DNA of 12,674 nt, taken from the NCBI GenBank assembly GCA_900546515.1, contig URDG01000043.1, forward strand, positions 1 through 12,674. Direction: 5' to 3'. Both the position numbers and the translations under genes were made by a program. Below, piece after piece: positions 12,662 through 12,674 of this stretch. Origin of the DNA: an uncultured Eubacteriales bacterium (GTDB lineage Bacteria; Bacillota; Clostridia; Oscillospirales; Oscillospiraceae). The notes under the pieces were generated by a model. The model searched no databases, was not told the origin of the DNA, and saw only the letters and a list, made by a program, of their open reading frames with translations. Within the stretch, counting starts at the first letter, position 1. Each line of letters opens with the position of its first letter.

Positions 12662-12674
12662 TCATTGCCTGAAC

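Overview
The window looks like a chromosomal segment of an anaerobic, low-to-mid G+C Firmicute of the Clostridia type. Three things point there: AGGAGG-type ribosome binding sites, clean sigma-A promoters with about 17-nt spacers, and a Na+-pumping biotin decarboxylase module with an Ala/Pro-rich biotin carrier. AUA isoleucine codons are frequent. Genus cannot be assigned by eye. No transposase, integrase, CRISPR array or rRNA is visible.

Layout. Positions 1-72 hold a minus-strand tRNA-Thr, cut at the window edge, diverging from a membrane-anchored GH25 muramidase-like protein (238-1134). A strong promoter at 1143-1171 then opens a compact eight-gene plus-strand operon (1226-8983): FkbH-like HAD protein, acyl carrier protein, MBOAT membrane O-acyltransferase, membrane-anchored SGNH-like protein, aldo/keto reductase, transketolase N half, transketolase C half, and a MaoC-type hydratase. 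Seven of the eight genes overlap or lie within 6 nt of a neighbour. The one 140-nt gap, before the transketolase pair, holds a structured leader with two mutually exclusive helices, one of which buries the Shine-Dalgarno of the transketolase gene.

Next come tRNA-Leu(CAA) with its own promoter, a structured 236-nt leader, and three subunits of a Na+-translocating biotin-dependent decarboxylase (beta, a 50-residue gamma-like protein, biotin carrier). A 16-bp-stem bidirectional terminator closes this block. On the minus strand follow a ZIP-family metal transporter with a hairpin-bearing leader and an unrecognised 128-residue protein.

Interpretation. The first four operon genes have the logic of a dlt operon (carrier protein, MBOAT, SGNH/DltD-like partner), but the amino-acid adenylating ligase DltA is replaced by an FkbH-like enzyme. 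Characterised FkbH proteins load a glyceryl unit from 1,3-bisphosphoglycerate onto an ACP. The simplest reading is a system that exports a three-carbon hydroxyacyl group, or a derivative made with the help of the reductase, transketolase and hydratase, onto a cell-surface polymer. The domain assignments are solid; the substrate and product are inference.
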